Below are positions 1 to 12,263 of a stretch of 64,000 nt of DNA, piece by piece. The stretch lies in the NCBI GenBank assembly GCA_029851415.1, contig CM056743.1:34116714-34180713 (forward strand), in the 5' to 3' direction. The position numbers were made by a program, and so were the translations under genes. A model generated the notes under the pieces. That model saw nothing but the letters and a program-made list of their open reading frames with translations, was not told the origin of the DNA and searched no databases. This DNA comes from Eretmocerus hayati (Eukaryota > Arthropoda > Insecta > Hymenoptera > Aphelinidae). The first letter of the stretch is position 1; each line of letters begins with the position of its first letter.

Positions 1-756
1 CAAACTCGAGCCTTTTTTTTGTTCAGATGTGTTAGTACCTGAAGGAGTGAAATACTAGGTCAATCGGTCCGATAAGCTTAGACTTCAATTTTCTTACTCG
101 CTCACTTAGTCAGCCATGCCATTGCACACTCATACACTAAAACCACGTGCATCAAACCGATTGAGCACGTGTATACATGTGCCAACGCTTATCGTGCCAA
201 GTTGGATCACAATTCTCGTTGCATTGTGATTAACATTGATATAGATTCTTAGTAAGTATGGTCCTGATGGTATGAAAAAATCTTGAAAAAATAATGACAA
301 AGAAGAGATGGTCATCTGAACTTTGTTAAGCTTCCACGATTCTAAAATAGCGCTATATTCGCATGAAGTAACGAAGATAATAAGTCATGGTTCATGAAAA
401 AACTCCAGGACACTTCCTTCACCGGTACTTTCTGATGCAAAAAATTGGCTTGATGTCGAAAATTTTTATGATTTCCTTTGATAATTTGAATTTTTAATAT
501 TCCATTGCTATTGGTCTCGTGACAATTTCTTTCGTTCAAAAGTTAAATGAACTTTTCTTAATGCTTTTTGAATAAGTACCTACACTTTTTTCGAATACTT
601 ATATCAATGATCTCCAGAGCTCTTCACGACTAATTCAGTAAATTCGGACAGTAGAAAAGTTATTGTGAGAATCTCTCACAAGAATCTATCTCTATGCAAT
701 TTCTTGAGTGCTACAAAATTGTAAGAAATAGTATTCGCAACTCGTTCATGAGGTTC
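1..756. other. Gene-free stretch
   Basis: Ordinary AT-rich sequence. Open frames here are short (60-70 codons), overlap on both strands and match nothing I recognise. I see no RNA gene or transposon end. Confidence 0.5.
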
Positions 757-880
757 CCCGTTTCCGAGCGATTATTTCGACCTTCGCCTGCGGCTCTGGC
801 CAAAAACCAATCGCTCAGAAGCGAGCTACAACCTCATATTTTGGTGCGGAATCTACTATTTCGATCTACTGTACGTAAAA
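757..880 (+). repeat. Dispersed repeat R1, copy 1
   Basis: About 110 bp that recurs in reverse complement near 37737-37845. Shared landmarks are TTCCGAGCGAT, a CCAATYGCTCAGA block, GCTACAACCTCAT and GATCTACTATTT. The spacing agrees, with scattered substitutions and a small indel. Probably a decayed non-autonomous transposon; no ends were defined. Confidence 0.5.
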
Positions 881-1044
881 GTATAATTGGTTCACAGTAT
901 GCCGTCTTTTACTAACAGTGTATCAAAAAGTATATCTCGATAACACGGGAGAGGAATCTTTTTTACATCCTTGTATCGTAATGTACTATTATGCAATTTT
1001 TCTGATATTTAGGCGCCTCAGAAATTGCTTAATCAAAAAACTTT

Positions 1045-1236
1045 TTCATTACTCTAACCTAAAAATGCCGAGTTTAAATAGGATTTTAGGGTTCTCGTAA
1101 TGGAAAAATATATCCGCACCTCGCTTGCGAGCCCATTTTGGGCACTGGAGGACATGTCTGTCTTGCTTCGCTCGACAGACAAACTGTCCTAGTGCCCAAA
1201 ATGGGCTACCGCGCTCAGTACGGAAATATACTATTT
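1045..1236 (+). repeat. Dispersed hairpin repeat R2, copy 1
   Basis: About 190 bp with a second copy in the same orientation at 55703-55866. Both begin TTCATTA(C/T)TCTAACC, run through AAATGCCG and GGGTTCTCGTAATG, and contain a stem in which GCCCATTTTGGGCACTGG pairs with its complement before the GGCTACCGCGC segment. The loop is longer here (a CTGTC/GACAG inner stem) and is cut down to a few bases in the other copy. This suggests a structured non-autonomous element (MITE-like). Confidence 0.7.
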
Positions 1237-2285
1237 GTGGCTCATTCATGAAGTTTCTCACATGGCTCAGGTCAAAATCCAGTGGCTCGCCGGAAGCGAG
1301 CAACGACCTGCTGATGAACACGGGGTGAAAATGACGAATTTGGCTCTCCGTACCTTAGAGTGCTACATTTACACGGATTTTCTCATATTCGGCTTGGTCT
1401 GTTAAATATCACTTATTGTCAGTGTATAGAAAATCCAATCTCATATTCTTGTAGCAAAATATAATACCACTTCAAATGTAATGAAATACAAGAATTGATG
1501 TATATTTGAGTTCTGGACTAGTATCATTAATACCCATCATAACGATTAATTTTGTCGGCTGGAAGAAAAAATTCTGTTTTGCCTCTCGAACACAATCTAA
1601 ATGAGTCGATGACAATGATGATGGGGGGAGGGGGAATTCAATAGATATTTTCTGATTAGAATCGAAAATTAAGTTCAATACTTATAATGAGGGTGAACAT
1701 AATGAATGGAGTAAAAACTGATTGTGAGTCAATCTAATAGTTCTTGAAGAATAAGTAGTTGATCAAGCGTTGATTCAAGAATTGATGAGTTCCACTTTTG
1801 CCTACGATTCGAATCACAGATGCACCAACTGCCAAGAGTTTTTAGAAGTCCAAATATGAGACATTTGATTAAGAGGATGTCTCGTTGGTCTCAAGTGGTT
1901 CTAGTTTAGCTCATTTTGTGATTTTTCTCAAAGTACTTCAAGGACTCTTTGGAGGTTTTTTTCGTGCGATACAATGGATTTTCCGCTGGGTCTAGTCGAA
2001 TTCTGTGGTGAATTCATAAATATGGGGTTGAAACTCAGACCATCGCAAATCGATGGGTCGAAATCGAGGTCAAAATGATTCAAAAAGCCTCTGAAAGTAG
2101 AAATCAAGAGTTTTATATAAAAAAAATCTTGTCCCCACTTGTACGAAGACAGACTGACAAGGGGAGTCCGAAGGGTCCGGGTCGTCGAATATCACCAAAC
2201 TTATTTTACAATCTCGTACCACCTACAATATAAAGAATCCAGAGTTACTCCATAAAATGGGCCTTCTGTTCAAATCTACATAACC
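1237..2285. other. Gene-free stretch
   Basis: No supported gene, RNA or repeat. The reading frames are short and low in coding character. Confidence 0.45.
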
Positions 2286-2287
2286 TA

Positions 2288-3062
2288 CCGCATTTACCCG
2301 AGTATAAGACGGACTCATAGATATGACGCACCCCGAGCCATTGGGACTCGAGGTGAAAAATTTCAGATGAAACCGGGCAAATGGAGGACAGAGATTCATT
2401 CACATACATCACAATACATCTATTGTCCGCTCCATGGCATTTGCTATTCGAAATCAGACTACTATCCTCTCAAAAAGGATGACGTGAGTCAATATTATTA
2501 CTGCTGAGAGCCAAGCCAAATGATTAAAGCTATACTACTATCATATTATCCAATTGCACAGTTGCATGTTTCGTTTTTCACCGTAAAAGAATACCTGGTC
2601 CATATTGTCCATGTTTAAATATTCATACGCTTTCATCTGAGCTGTCATGAGTCTCGTCGGTGCTGCTATTACATATGACGATTACTTACTTGCCGATGTA
2701 ACTGGAAAGGTGGCCAATTAAGATACGTATGGACACAAAGTCACACAACTGCGCGTGTTTACGGGTGTGAACACATTTTGCAGAATACGCAACTTAGTCT
2801 GGCGGCATTCTATACATAAATTTCTGGCGCGTCTTGTACACGAGTGCTGCCGACAGTTTTTCCACACAGAAAATAATTGGCACCTATAGATAAGACGCAC
2901 CCATAGATAAGACGCACCCATAGATAAGACGCACCCATAGATAAGACGCACCCATAGATAAGACGCACCCATAGATAAGACGCACCCATAGATAAGATGC
3001 ACCCCTGTTTTGGAGTGCTCGATACTGATTTTTTCGTGCGTCTTATACTAGGGTAAATACGG
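2288..3062. mobile_element. TA-flanked inverted-repeat element (MITE-like) carrying a minisatellite
   Basis: The ends are inverted copies. The left end reads CCGCATTTACCC then GAGTATAAGACG. The right end, reverse-complemented, reads CCGTATTTACCC then TAGTATAAGACG. The dinucleotide TA sits at both borders (2286-2287 and 3063-3064), as expected for a Tc1/mariner/pogo-type target duplication. The interior has no transposase frame, so it would be a non-autonomous passenger of an unseen element. A second internal GACGCACCC block near 2323 resembles the minisatellite unit, suggesting the array grew from the element's own subterminal sequence. Confidence 0.75.
2885..3004 (+). repeat. 17-bp minisatellite, about 7 units
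   Basis: Near-perfect head-to-tail copies of TAGATAAGACGCACCCA. The last copy is altered to GATAAGATGCACCCC. Because 17 is not a multiple of 3, every frame is open for long stretches and repeats a 17-residue pattern. The 88- and 94-codon minus-strand frames over it (2718-3076) are by-products of the repeat, not genes. Confidence 0.95.
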
Positions 3063-3110
3063 TATAATATTAGCATTGCTCGTATAGGCTTATGTTAAAG
3101 AGTAATAAAT

Positions 3111-4870
3111 GGGCGGCTCCGGATCAGAACGGTATAAGTCCATTTTTTCCATTTCTGGAAAATGCGCCTCAAAGTTTTTGTGATATAGAAAATTCGAGTT
3201 ATCATCTGAAGTAAATATTCTTATTCTACCGTGTAGTGAGTGTGTTTTCATCTCATCTTTCGCGTGGGGCGTATTGATTTTCAATTGTTTACACTTTTTA
3301 CATCTCATTTTGCAATAAAAAATGGACTTATACCGTTCTGATCCGGAAAATTTCTCGACTTTTTTTCCGGATCAGAACGGTATAAGTCCACCATTTCTGA
3401 AAAAAATTCACATTTAATATTTTAGATAGGGAGAAGTACTTAATATGATGAATTTTTACCGTTTGAAGTAAGAAAATGTCGAGAAACTATGAGTTTCCAC
3501 CTTTGAGATCAAAAAACGTTTAAAAAAACCACGGATTTATGTAGATCTGAGCGAGAAAAAAGGTGGAAAAATTCTCTAGATCACAACGGTGTAAATTGAG
3601 AATTCTTTGGATTTTTAATGACTGTCCTCGACTTTTTCTCGCAGTAAACAAAATCCCTCTCTAATTTAGGATGACTTTTATAAAATCTCATTGACAGCCG
3701 AGACTGTTCTTCGCAAAGAGATCTCATTCAGGATATCGTGACTAAGGATATATTTCCAACATTGAGGTCAACAAGCGTCTATTTGGAAATCCAGTCAAGA
3801 AGAGTTTACTCAAGCGGCCTGGTGCGAAGTATAGTTTTTGGGGATCACATAGCACGCAGCTTTACGTTATGTATTCAGAGGCAATTCAAGGTTGTATAGG
3901 AAAAATCGCAATGCAGAGAATTCAATCGACCAGGGAATCCAAACGATGAATTGGGACTGATCCCCACTCAACAAACAGAATTGTTGATCAACCGTAGAAT
4001 GAGGTTAAGATTAGTTGCAGCTGACTCAATTTAGGAAGGCTATCTTCATCTACGAGATTCGCCCAAATGAGGTTCACTTGTACCGAGTGGGGCGAAGATC
4101 GAACCGAAGGCCGGATGACTGTTAATGAAAAGAACCCCAGTTGATAGTGAAATTGTAACCGAAATTCTGTAATGAAGCTATAGGCTTTCTCTACCATTGT
4201 TCCTAAGAAGGAAGTGAATAGCTTAGTTGAGTTTGTCGTATCACGGACGCAGTTGATTTTTTTTCAGAGAAGATGCCTGAAAACATGATGCAAAATCAAA
4301 TTTCTTTGCAAGCTCAGTGCCGATTGCTCTTATAACTACGCTTTTGGAACCATCACTAAGAAATTCGGCTCTTTCAATGACGATAATAGATAAGAAAATG
4401 AGACACCAGAGCTTCTAGAGAAAAATCCCAGGCCCATGGGATTACTGACCGGTGGTTGTTCATCTTCATAGGACTCCCCTGTGTCTAAACGCGTGAAAGA
4501 GAAGTGAGCGGTTTTCGGCCCACCTTTTTCGAAACCACGGGATGCAATCATTTGGACAACATAACAAACCCTACTTGTAGTTCCTGAGAGTAGCTACGAC
4601 TTCTAACTATGCATAAAAGCACGACAAATGAACGTGTCAGATCCAAAAGCGATATTATTGAGCGAGAACATGGACTTATACCGTTCTGATCCGGAAAAAA
4701 GTCGAAACTTTTTTCGGGACAAAAACGGTCGTGTCGCTTGTGATGCCTCAAAATGCATTTCCACTTCCGGAGTTGTGCATACATGTTTTCACATGTATTT
4801 TCTATCGTTTCCCGTCAAAAACTCAATTTTCAACAAAATGGACTTACACCGTTCTGATCCGGAGCCGCCC
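3111..4870. mobile_element. Nested foldback element with GGGCGGCTCCGG ends
   Basis: The outer ends are inverted: GGGCGGCTCCGGATCAGAAC at 3111 and its complement ending at 4870. AAAT flanks both borders, possibly a 4-bp target duplication. The motif ATCAGAACGGTATAAGTCCA recurs inward: inverted at about 3322-3346, direct at 3366-3390, and inverted at about 4671-4696. The element therefore looks like a 230-bp hairpin copy (3111-3346) beside, or nested in, a larger copy. No transposase frame. The 117-codon plus-strand frame 4628-4981 reads through two of these ends and is rejected as a gene. Confidence 0.7.
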
Positions 4871-7147
4871 AAATGTAGATATACTGACAATGCTAACGTT
4901 TTTGTATGTTGCAGTAGCACCCTGTCCTCCGAGATCGATCTGATTCATTCCCAAATCATGACATACGAGGACGATTTTTAAAATTATTGATCAATACTTT
5001 TGCATGTAGCTCTGAACAGGAGGCCCATTTGACGGAGTTACGCTGATTTCAGTAGCACCAAACTATAAGAAAATCTTGAAGATGATTGGCAACCCGAATC
5101 CCGTGGTTCCTCTTTGTCAATTTAAATGTCAATTCAAGGTTAATGTGTTTCCGAGTTCACTAAAATGTCTAAAAATAATTATGTTCATTCATATCTAGGA
5201 GTCCCCCCCTCAGCTCAATTGAAACAGTCTAATCATTAGAATGAGTTCTTACTACGCTTTTCACGAATCATTCGGGTAGTGTAATCACAGTTTTCGAGGC
5301 AGCTTTATCCCCTCGGTATACGACAAACATCTGACCATACGGTGAAACCTTAGTATGATCCACTGTGATACGATAAAATTTGAATAATCCACTCACAGAA
5401 TTTGACGATTTAAAATAACAACGATGAGATTTTCGCCCGATCATGTTGTCTTTTTTGCCAGCGGATGCGAGGCATTCCGCCGGCCAATTCGTCCTTCTCA
5501 CGCAGCCGGTAAGCTACTGATGTGCCACTATTACTTTACAGAAAGCCCGATTCACGAATTTCTGAGGTACACACAGGGTATGCAGCTAATGTGCAAACTG
5601 AAAGCCGTTCGCATATCCATGAGGTTGTTGCACGCTCGCTGCAGGCACGCAGACCACCTCGCACATGCATCTGTTACCCGGGAAACAGCTTGAATCGTGT
5701 AAAGAGTGGGAGTGATGATAGACCAGCCATTTCTTATACACTATCCCTCTAGTTCGTGCCAATAGCGTTTCGCACTTTTGCCTTGAGACTGAAGTATGCA
5801 GAGGTATATATACGGAGTATAGAAGAGCTTGATTTCAGGTGGAATGAGTGGTTGGAAAATTTTTGTGATACACACCTAGTTTATTAACTCTGGAAAGTCT
5901 CTGGATCTTCATAATCGTGTAATATGCAAAAAGCTGCTTTAGAATTTTGTGATGATGCAGTGGTGAGACATTGAGTTTTTGGGAACCTGCAATACAAACT
6001 CGTCACACAAATGAAATTAATTTTTTTTTGATTTTATTTTTATATATTGTTGTAGGTGTGTGGATGTTACTGAAAAAATTGCAATTTTGATGCGCCGGAT
6101 TTTCCTAAATAGCTTTCGTAAGAGAACATCTGAAAATATATAAAAATATTTTCATTGACATTCATCTTTTTTTCCCTCTTCATTCACAACTCATTTATCT
6201 CCATTCACAAATCATTTCTTTCGCTTTCAATGATCTAAAAACATACTTTTCTGGCATTCTCAATGTATTAGCTGATACGAAATTTGTTTAAAATTCGAAA
6301 ACATCATTCAAATGAACTCTTATTTCAAAAAAAGACAATTTTCATCAAGAATTCTATTTTAATCATCTTCGAACTTTTCGCTGTATCAAAATTGCATCTC
6401 AATCAGACGACAAAAATTGCTGAAGAAACTTTGGTTCAGATCCCCCAAAATATTCTGAAGAGCTCCCTCGAAGGAATATATCGAAATATAGGAAACTGTT
6501 TCTTTTAATATTAATTTTTCCGCATATCTGCCTCCACAATTTATTTATTGAACTTTCAATGACTTGAAGAGATGCTTTGCAGCATTATACATCGATTGAT
6601 CGATATCGAATCTTTTTGAGATATGAACTGAGAAAAAGGATTCTGAAATTTTTGCGGAAGCCTTGGGATTCGGCCACACAATACGCACATTATCAGGAGT
6701 TATTCCCTATTGACTCGGGAGATTTTCAGAATATTCTGGAGAAGTGCTGATCCCGATCAGGATAAATTGTGTTCGGAGAAACTCGTGATCAAATCTGGAA
6801 CTTTTCCTGATTCGAACTTGAATAGTTCGAAAAATTTTCGCGGATCATTTCGGAAGCGGTTTTGGCAATATTTTCATTACCACGACGCCAAATTCCGGGA
6901 ATTATAAAGATCAGTTCGAGAGTTATTATCGAGCTACCAAAAAAGCATCCCCACCACCGTATGTTACCCCGAATATCCCCAGTTGAGTGGTGGGATAGTA
7001 ACCGAACCGTTTCTGGAGTATTTAGAGTCAGATGCGTGATACCTCAATGTGCAACAAAGTTCGTCTACTCATTGTCAGTTCAGTTATCACAGTAGTTGTC
7101 AATTTTAAATCGTGTAGTGGAAAACATCTGAGGCGCAGGTATAAAGA
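4871..7147. other. Gene-free stretch
   Basis: AT-rich sequence without a recognisable gene. The longest frame (5424-5693, plus) has no known motif, no start context of note and no splice partner. I see no repeat structure longer than chance. Confidence 0.4.
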
Positions 7148-7161
7148 TACAGTAGGTCCCG

Positions 7162-7520
7162 CTTAAGAGTGCTCTCTACCTTTTGAAAAGCGATGGTGGC
7201 GCCTCTAGCGGTCAAATTGGTATATTGCCAATAACAATTTGTAAAAACAAAGAGGGAGTAGACCAATAGTACCGCTCCCTGTGGACTATTTTTCTTCAAA
7301 TTTTGAAAAAAGTTTCATCGAGATCGGTGCAAAATTTTTGAGCTCAATTTTGCACCGATCTCGATGAAACTTTTTTTATTATTTGAAGAAAAATAATCCG
7401 CAGGGAGCGGTACTATTGGTTTCCTTCCTCTTTGTTTTTAAGAATTGTTATTGACAATATACCAATTTGACCGCTAGAGGAGACACCATCGCTTTTCCAG
7501 AGGTAGAGAGCACTCTTAAG
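7162..7520. repeat. 359-bp palindrome inside the Tigger element
   Basis: CTTAAGAGTGCTCTCTACC at 7162 pairs with its complement ending at 7520. The two arms stay complementary inward to GAGCTCAATTTTGCACCGAT around 7335, with only scattered mismatches and almost no spacer. Confidence 0.9.
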
Positions 7521-8124
7521 GCGATGCGGTCACCGGGCACGCTGAAAGTTATTCGCACTTTTATCCGATACTCTTGCGATTTGTTCGAAACGACTAGAAG
7601 ACGAGTGTATATTATCATCTAACTTGAGTTCGTCTTCTCGTCGTTTTGCCCAAATCGGAAGAAAATTGGATAAAAGTGGGAATTACAAAATGCCTGTATT
7701 TAAGGTTAGGAGGTTCCCGCGGCCGAGTTATTCCATAGACATAGAAGTATAGACTGCTGGTCCCGTATACTCGCCGTTGTCATCGAGAGATAGGCCTTTG
7801 CGTGAGAGTGAGAGAGACGGCATGCTCCAAGGCGCACGCTTTCAACATGCGATTCCTATGTTGCGTCTCTCTCACTCTCATTGGGGAGCCTCGATGTCAA
7901 CGACGAAGATACGGGACCGGCAGTCTATACTTCTATGTCTATGGTTATTCCCACTTTTAACCCATGCCAATTCTCTTGCAATTTGAGCTAAACGACGAGA
8001 AGACGAACTCAAGTTGGATGATAATATACACTCGTCTTCTAGTCGTTTCGAACAAATCGCAAGAGTATCGGATAAAAGTGCGAATAACTTTCCGCGTGCA
8101 CGGTGCACGGTGACCGGATCGCCT
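7519..8124. repeat. 606-bp palindrome inside the Tigger element
   Basis: The ends are AGGCGATGCGGTCACCG and its near-complement ending at 8124. Arms continue through the GCACTTTTATCCGATACTCT and GACATAGAAGTATAGACTG blocks to a loop around 7780-7880, which itself holds a GAGAGTGAGAGAGAC/GTCTCTCTCACTCTC stem. It abuts the preceding palindrome by two shared bases, so one probably inserted at the edge of the other. Confidence 0.9.
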
Positions 8125-8397
8125 CAATGTGATTGCGGTTAATGTTATATAACTTTTATTAAATATCATCCGCTTGATGTTATCAGAATCACCGGTCCCG
8201 ATTCACTCGTATATGATCCCGTGTAAATTTGCCCGCTTAATGTGAGCAAGATCCCGCTTAATGTTGCCAAATTAATGAGACCTCGTGACACAAAGCTGGT
8301 GTATTTACAACTCTTCTCATACATAAGCTCCCTGATCTATGAATCAATATCGATCGTCAGTTGTGTGCAAAAGTTGTTCAATGCTCAATCATCAAAA

Positions 8398-10069
8398 ATG
8401 AGCAAACGGCGTGACTTGAGTTTGTCAGGAAAATCGGCCTTGTTATCCCAGTACGACGTGTTACCCGGAGGGACAAAACGACGCAAAGCTGCAGCGAAAC
8501 TCAACATTTCTCAACCTTTACTGTGCACACTACTGAAAAACAGACCCGAAATAGGAAGTAATTGTTTGGATAATGACAACTAAGTCCATAGAAGGAAAAG
8601 GCGAGGAAAAGACGGAGAAGTTGAAGATGCGCTTGAAGAGTGGTTTTTGGAAGTTAGAAAAGCGGACATGCCTATGTGGATGGAGTCTTGTTGGAACAAA
8701 AAGCAGAAAGTCTGGCACAACAAATGGGCATCGATTTTGATGCAACTCCAGGGTGGTTCTACAAATGGTTGAGTCGGGAGAATATTGTCTATGGTAAAAT
8801 CCAAGGCAAACAAGATGATGCAAACCATCTAGCCACGGTGAATTGAATTCAAGAGGAGTGGCCCAAAATCTTGCGCAAATATGGTTTCCATAACATCCGG
8901 AATGCAGATAAATTCGCTCTCTTTTTCGGGGCATTATCTCAGCATAATTATGCCTTCAACAATGACGATGTAAAATGTGTGAAAATAAGTAAAGAACGAA
9001 CTACAGTGTTGGTGTGCGCAAGTATGGCTGGAGAGAAGGAAAAATTGTTCGTGATTGTCAAAAGCCTGAGTCCTCAGTGTTTCAAGCAAAGGGTTTATAT
9101 ATAATCTCTTTGGTTTTAAGGGTCTGAAAAAACTACCCGTCGAGTACAAAGCCAACAAAAACGCTTGGATGACACTAATTTTTTTTCCTCATCCAATGGT
9201 TAAGAGAATGAGACGAGAAATTGGATCATAAAATTGCTGTCTTGGTCGGCACTTGCACAGCGCACAGATAGGATGTGAAGTTCAAGAACAGCGAACTTAT
9301 TCATCTACCAGCAAACACTACTTCAATGATCCAGCCACGTGACCAGGTCATAATTCGCACTGTCAAAGCGTACTACAGACGTAAAATGGCAAGCAGGATC
9401 ATCAACACGATCGATGTTGAAGAGCAAAGAACAGCCATGAAACCAAATGAGCTCGCCAACAAAATCGTCAGTCCTAGATGCTCTGCATTTACTGAAGAAA
9501 GCTTGGAGTTTGGTGAGTGAGTCAACAAATTGCATTCGTTATGAGAAATCAGGAATCATTGCGGATCAAAACAGCAAGCAGTCCTCTTCTCTGGATCATG
9601 TGAGTAAAGCATCGCCAAGTGTAGACGGCTTGAGTCCCGAGCAGTTCACAGAGTGGATGTTAATAGACGAACACACAAAAAGTTGTGAAGAAGTCACTGA
9701 AGAAGCTATAATCTCTAAGTAAGAGCTCCCGAATCGCAAGTCATACTCGTATCCACCCAATAGTATTCATCGCATCCATGAACGATATACATCATTCGAA
9801 TGAGATTTCTCAGATATACTAATCAAAGCGAGTCGTCATCGGAAAACAGTGACGATGATGTTTGTGAGGTAGATCGACCATCTGACAGAAAAGTACTCCA
9901 GAAAGAAATGCTCGATGCGTTGAACGTGCTTAAGGAAGGAGTTTATCAGTACGCCGAAGATTACCATCTCCATTACAAATATAAAGATTTCATGAACAAG
10001 TTGATAGGAAAAAATGGAAAACAAAGTAAGATAAGTGACTTCTTCGTGAAGAAAGATGATTCTACATGA
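8398..10069 (+). pseudogene. Tigger-like transposase remnant (CENP-B HTH plus DDE)
   Basis: Decayed plus-strand transposase in several frames. The 5' part (8398-8580) begins MSKRRDLSLSGKSALLSQYD and continues as a CENP-B/pogo-type helix-turn-helix segment, including a KAAAKLNISQ recognition-helix region. It is followed, after frameshifts and stops, by a segment with a WFLEVRKADMP stretch (about 8590-8760), as in the second DNA-binding half of Tigger proteins. The distal catalytic part near 9275-9520 retains LPANTTSMIQPRDQVIIRTV, the block before the last acidic residue. This corresponds to the LPPNTTS.IQPLDQG..R..K pattern of the family. A C-terminal acidic tail with a DALNVLKEGV segment runs to 10069. 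Multiple stops and shifts make it a pseudogene. Confidence 0.8.
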
Positions 10070-10281
10070 ATGCCATGCCATCAGTTTGATATTTTGTACA
10101 TGTATGTAACTATAATTTCATGGTCATTACCATTCAACTACAACTGGACTTGCCGGTGTACTCAATTGTATCGACGATAGCCAAATTCGCTTAGAAGGAA
10201 TTATCCGCTCAATGTTATCGTCAGCTTAATTTTATCAAAAATCCTCGTCCCATCCGATCACATTAAGCGAGGCCTATTGTA

Positions 10282-11021
10282 TATCAGCTGAATGTGAAAT
10301 GGAAAGTAGTCAAGCGAGAATTTGAATCGAATGTCGATAGAGTATCTTCTTTCCATTCAATTGACTATCTGTTTGTACTGAAAAGCATTTTCTATGGTCC
10401 AATCCACACGTCTTGATCTCACCTTTACGAGGTGCTATTTACTATTCATTGCGTAGGACCCTCAAAATTTTTCGGATTTGGATGATAGTCTTCAAGATCA
10501 AATCACGTTATTTTCAAAAAAATCATCCCACAAAGTTTCACCAAATTTGTTAGTTCTCACGAATAGATCCGCGAAAATGGACACACAATCAAGGATATTG
10601 ATATTCTTATTAAATTCGAAGAGGAGAGTCTGAATTTCTGACTTTGTATCGTTCATTCTGAATGACGACGATCATAATATCCAAATTTTATGTAATAGGC
10701 TCCAGGGTATTAATTACGGTATGCCATTATCAGACTTATTTCGTAGAATAATTCGAAACACTAGAATGGGTACTTGGATAATAATGATGATACAATTGAT
10801 TGGGCGGATACTCGCTGTACTTATTCAAAACATGGGATTTTCATCACAAAAACGTGGATGTGACTGTTAGCGACCCAATTTCCCGCTAGGTGAACGAGCA
10901 CTCTGGAAGAATATTCTTGCATGTGGCAACGGAAGATCTCTTTTTGTCCATAATAGTGCTGAAACCTTAACATTGTGAGTGAAGTGTGCAGTGCAGAATA
11001 GCTTGTAACTCTATGGATTTA
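10282..11021. other. Gene-free spacer
   Basis: No gene, RNA or clear repeat seen between the Tigger element and the following palindrome. Confidence 0.4.
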
Positions 11022-12171
11022 TATGTATATGTCGCAGGCAAAGTGATCAATTCGCCAATGTATACAGTCGCTAGCGGATGTATACATTACCTAGGTACTG
11101 TATACACCTGCACTCAAAGTGTTCAAGGACCGCTCTCGTAGCGCCGGCGAACAGTTTGCCTAGGTAATGTATACTTTGACTAGCGACTGTATACACTGCC
11201 ATAGACCGACTCGGCAAAGTATTCACCGATGGCGCGGGCAACGGCTTCGCCTATATATAACAAGTCAATGATGGACATTTTATTCTTCATATCGGCATAC
11301 GTGATTGCACCAATAAGTGAGTTCCAATGCTTATTTGAAAATTCATGCCTAAATGTTCCCAAACTATTAATGTAAAACATGCATTCAATTATTATTGAGA
11401 CTATGGTAAATGATAGAGGATAGAAATATGAAATTGAATTCAATCAAGATACTAATCACAAAATCTTTTGATAAGAATTGAATAGCACTTTCATTGAAAA
11501 AAAAAAAAAACACTTATGACTTCTAATTTGTTTGGTACTCAAAAGATTAGCTTGTCACTCATTTCGAACGCATCGTAGGCCTTCAAAATTGATAACATCG
11601 TGTCCAGCAGGTCAGAATATGTAGAAAATCATGTCTCCGATGCCCCCTTGGCCCACTACAACGATAAGTCACCATATTCTCGTATCTACAGAATTGGCAA
11701 AAAACGTGACAAAAGCTATTTGAAGGTGAATTAGTTTTTCGCGATTGAAAAAATTTTCCTGTGTATAGGATCAATGCAGAGGTTTGATCCGGCTTCTACG
11801 TCAAAAAATACACAAAAAAATTATCGTCCGATGAACGCACTACTTCTGACCCAAAATTTCTTGGCCAGCCAAATTTCTTTTCAAATAAGCATTGAAACTT
11901 ATTCTTTCGTGTATTCACGTCCAATATAGAGAATCAAATGTCCATCATTGACCTGTTATATAGGCGAAGCCGTTGACCGTGCCATCGGTGAACAGTTTGC
12001 CGAGTCGGTCTATGGCAGTGTATACAGTCGCTAGTCAAAGTATACATTACCTAGGCAAACTATTCGAAGGCGCTACAGCAGCGATTCTTGAACACTTTGA
12101 CTGCGGCTGTATACAGCGCCTAGGTAATGTATACCATTGGCGAATTGATCACTTTGCCTGCGACATATACA
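11022..12171. repeat. 1.15-kb inverted-repeat (foldback) element with GTATAC motifs
   Basis: A left arm of about 260 bp (from ATGTATATGTCGCAGGCAAA at about 11024) is complementary to the right arm ending about 12171. Both arms run inward to TCAATGATGGACATT (about 11265; complement about 11937). The spacer of about 650 bp carries no gene. Inside the arms the hexamer GTATAC and the string CATTACCTAGG recur several times at short intervals in alternating orientation. Some were lost or changed in one arm, so the arms are not perfect copies. Confidence 0.85.
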
Positions 12172-12211
12172 TGTGGGGAATTCTGGAGCAAGCTGAACAA
12201 AATCATCACCA

Positions 12212-12225
12212 GGGGGGGGGGGGGG
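12212..12225 (+). repeat. Run of 14 G
   Basis: Uninterrupted 14-base G tract just outside the foldback arm. Similar G or C runs mark 34269, 35108, 39088, 57320 and 63243. Confidence 0.9.
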
Positions 12226-12263
12226 TCGGGGAAAAATCTGAAAAAAAATTTTATTTGTTTGTA

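Larger units (their letters stand above)
7150..10279 (+). mobile_element. Tigger/pogo-like DNA transposon, complete ends, decayed
   Basis: The terminal inverted repeats are CAGTAGGTCCCGCTTAA at 7150 and, in reverse complement, CAATAGGCCTCGCTTAA ending at 10279. TA lies at both borders (7148-7149; 10280-10281), the target duplication of the pogo/Tc1 superfamily. Copies of the CCGCTTAATGT motif recur near the left border of the coding part (about 8230-8265) and near 10205-10275, as in subterminal repeats of Tigger elements. The transposase remnant lies between 8398 and 10069. The element is lengthened by two back-to-back palindromes near its left end (7162-7520 and 7519-8124), so about 0.95 kb is probably later insertion. 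Confidence 0.85.

Noticed and set aside
2885..3004. Possible CRISPR-like array
   Set aside because: Repeats are directly adjacent without spacers and the genome is eukaryotic.
2718..3076. Repeat-protein-like frames with a 17-residue period
   Set aside because: They are produced by a 17-bp minisatellite read in three frames.
4628..4981. 117-codon frame
   Set aside because: It runs through two copies of a transposon end and has no motif.
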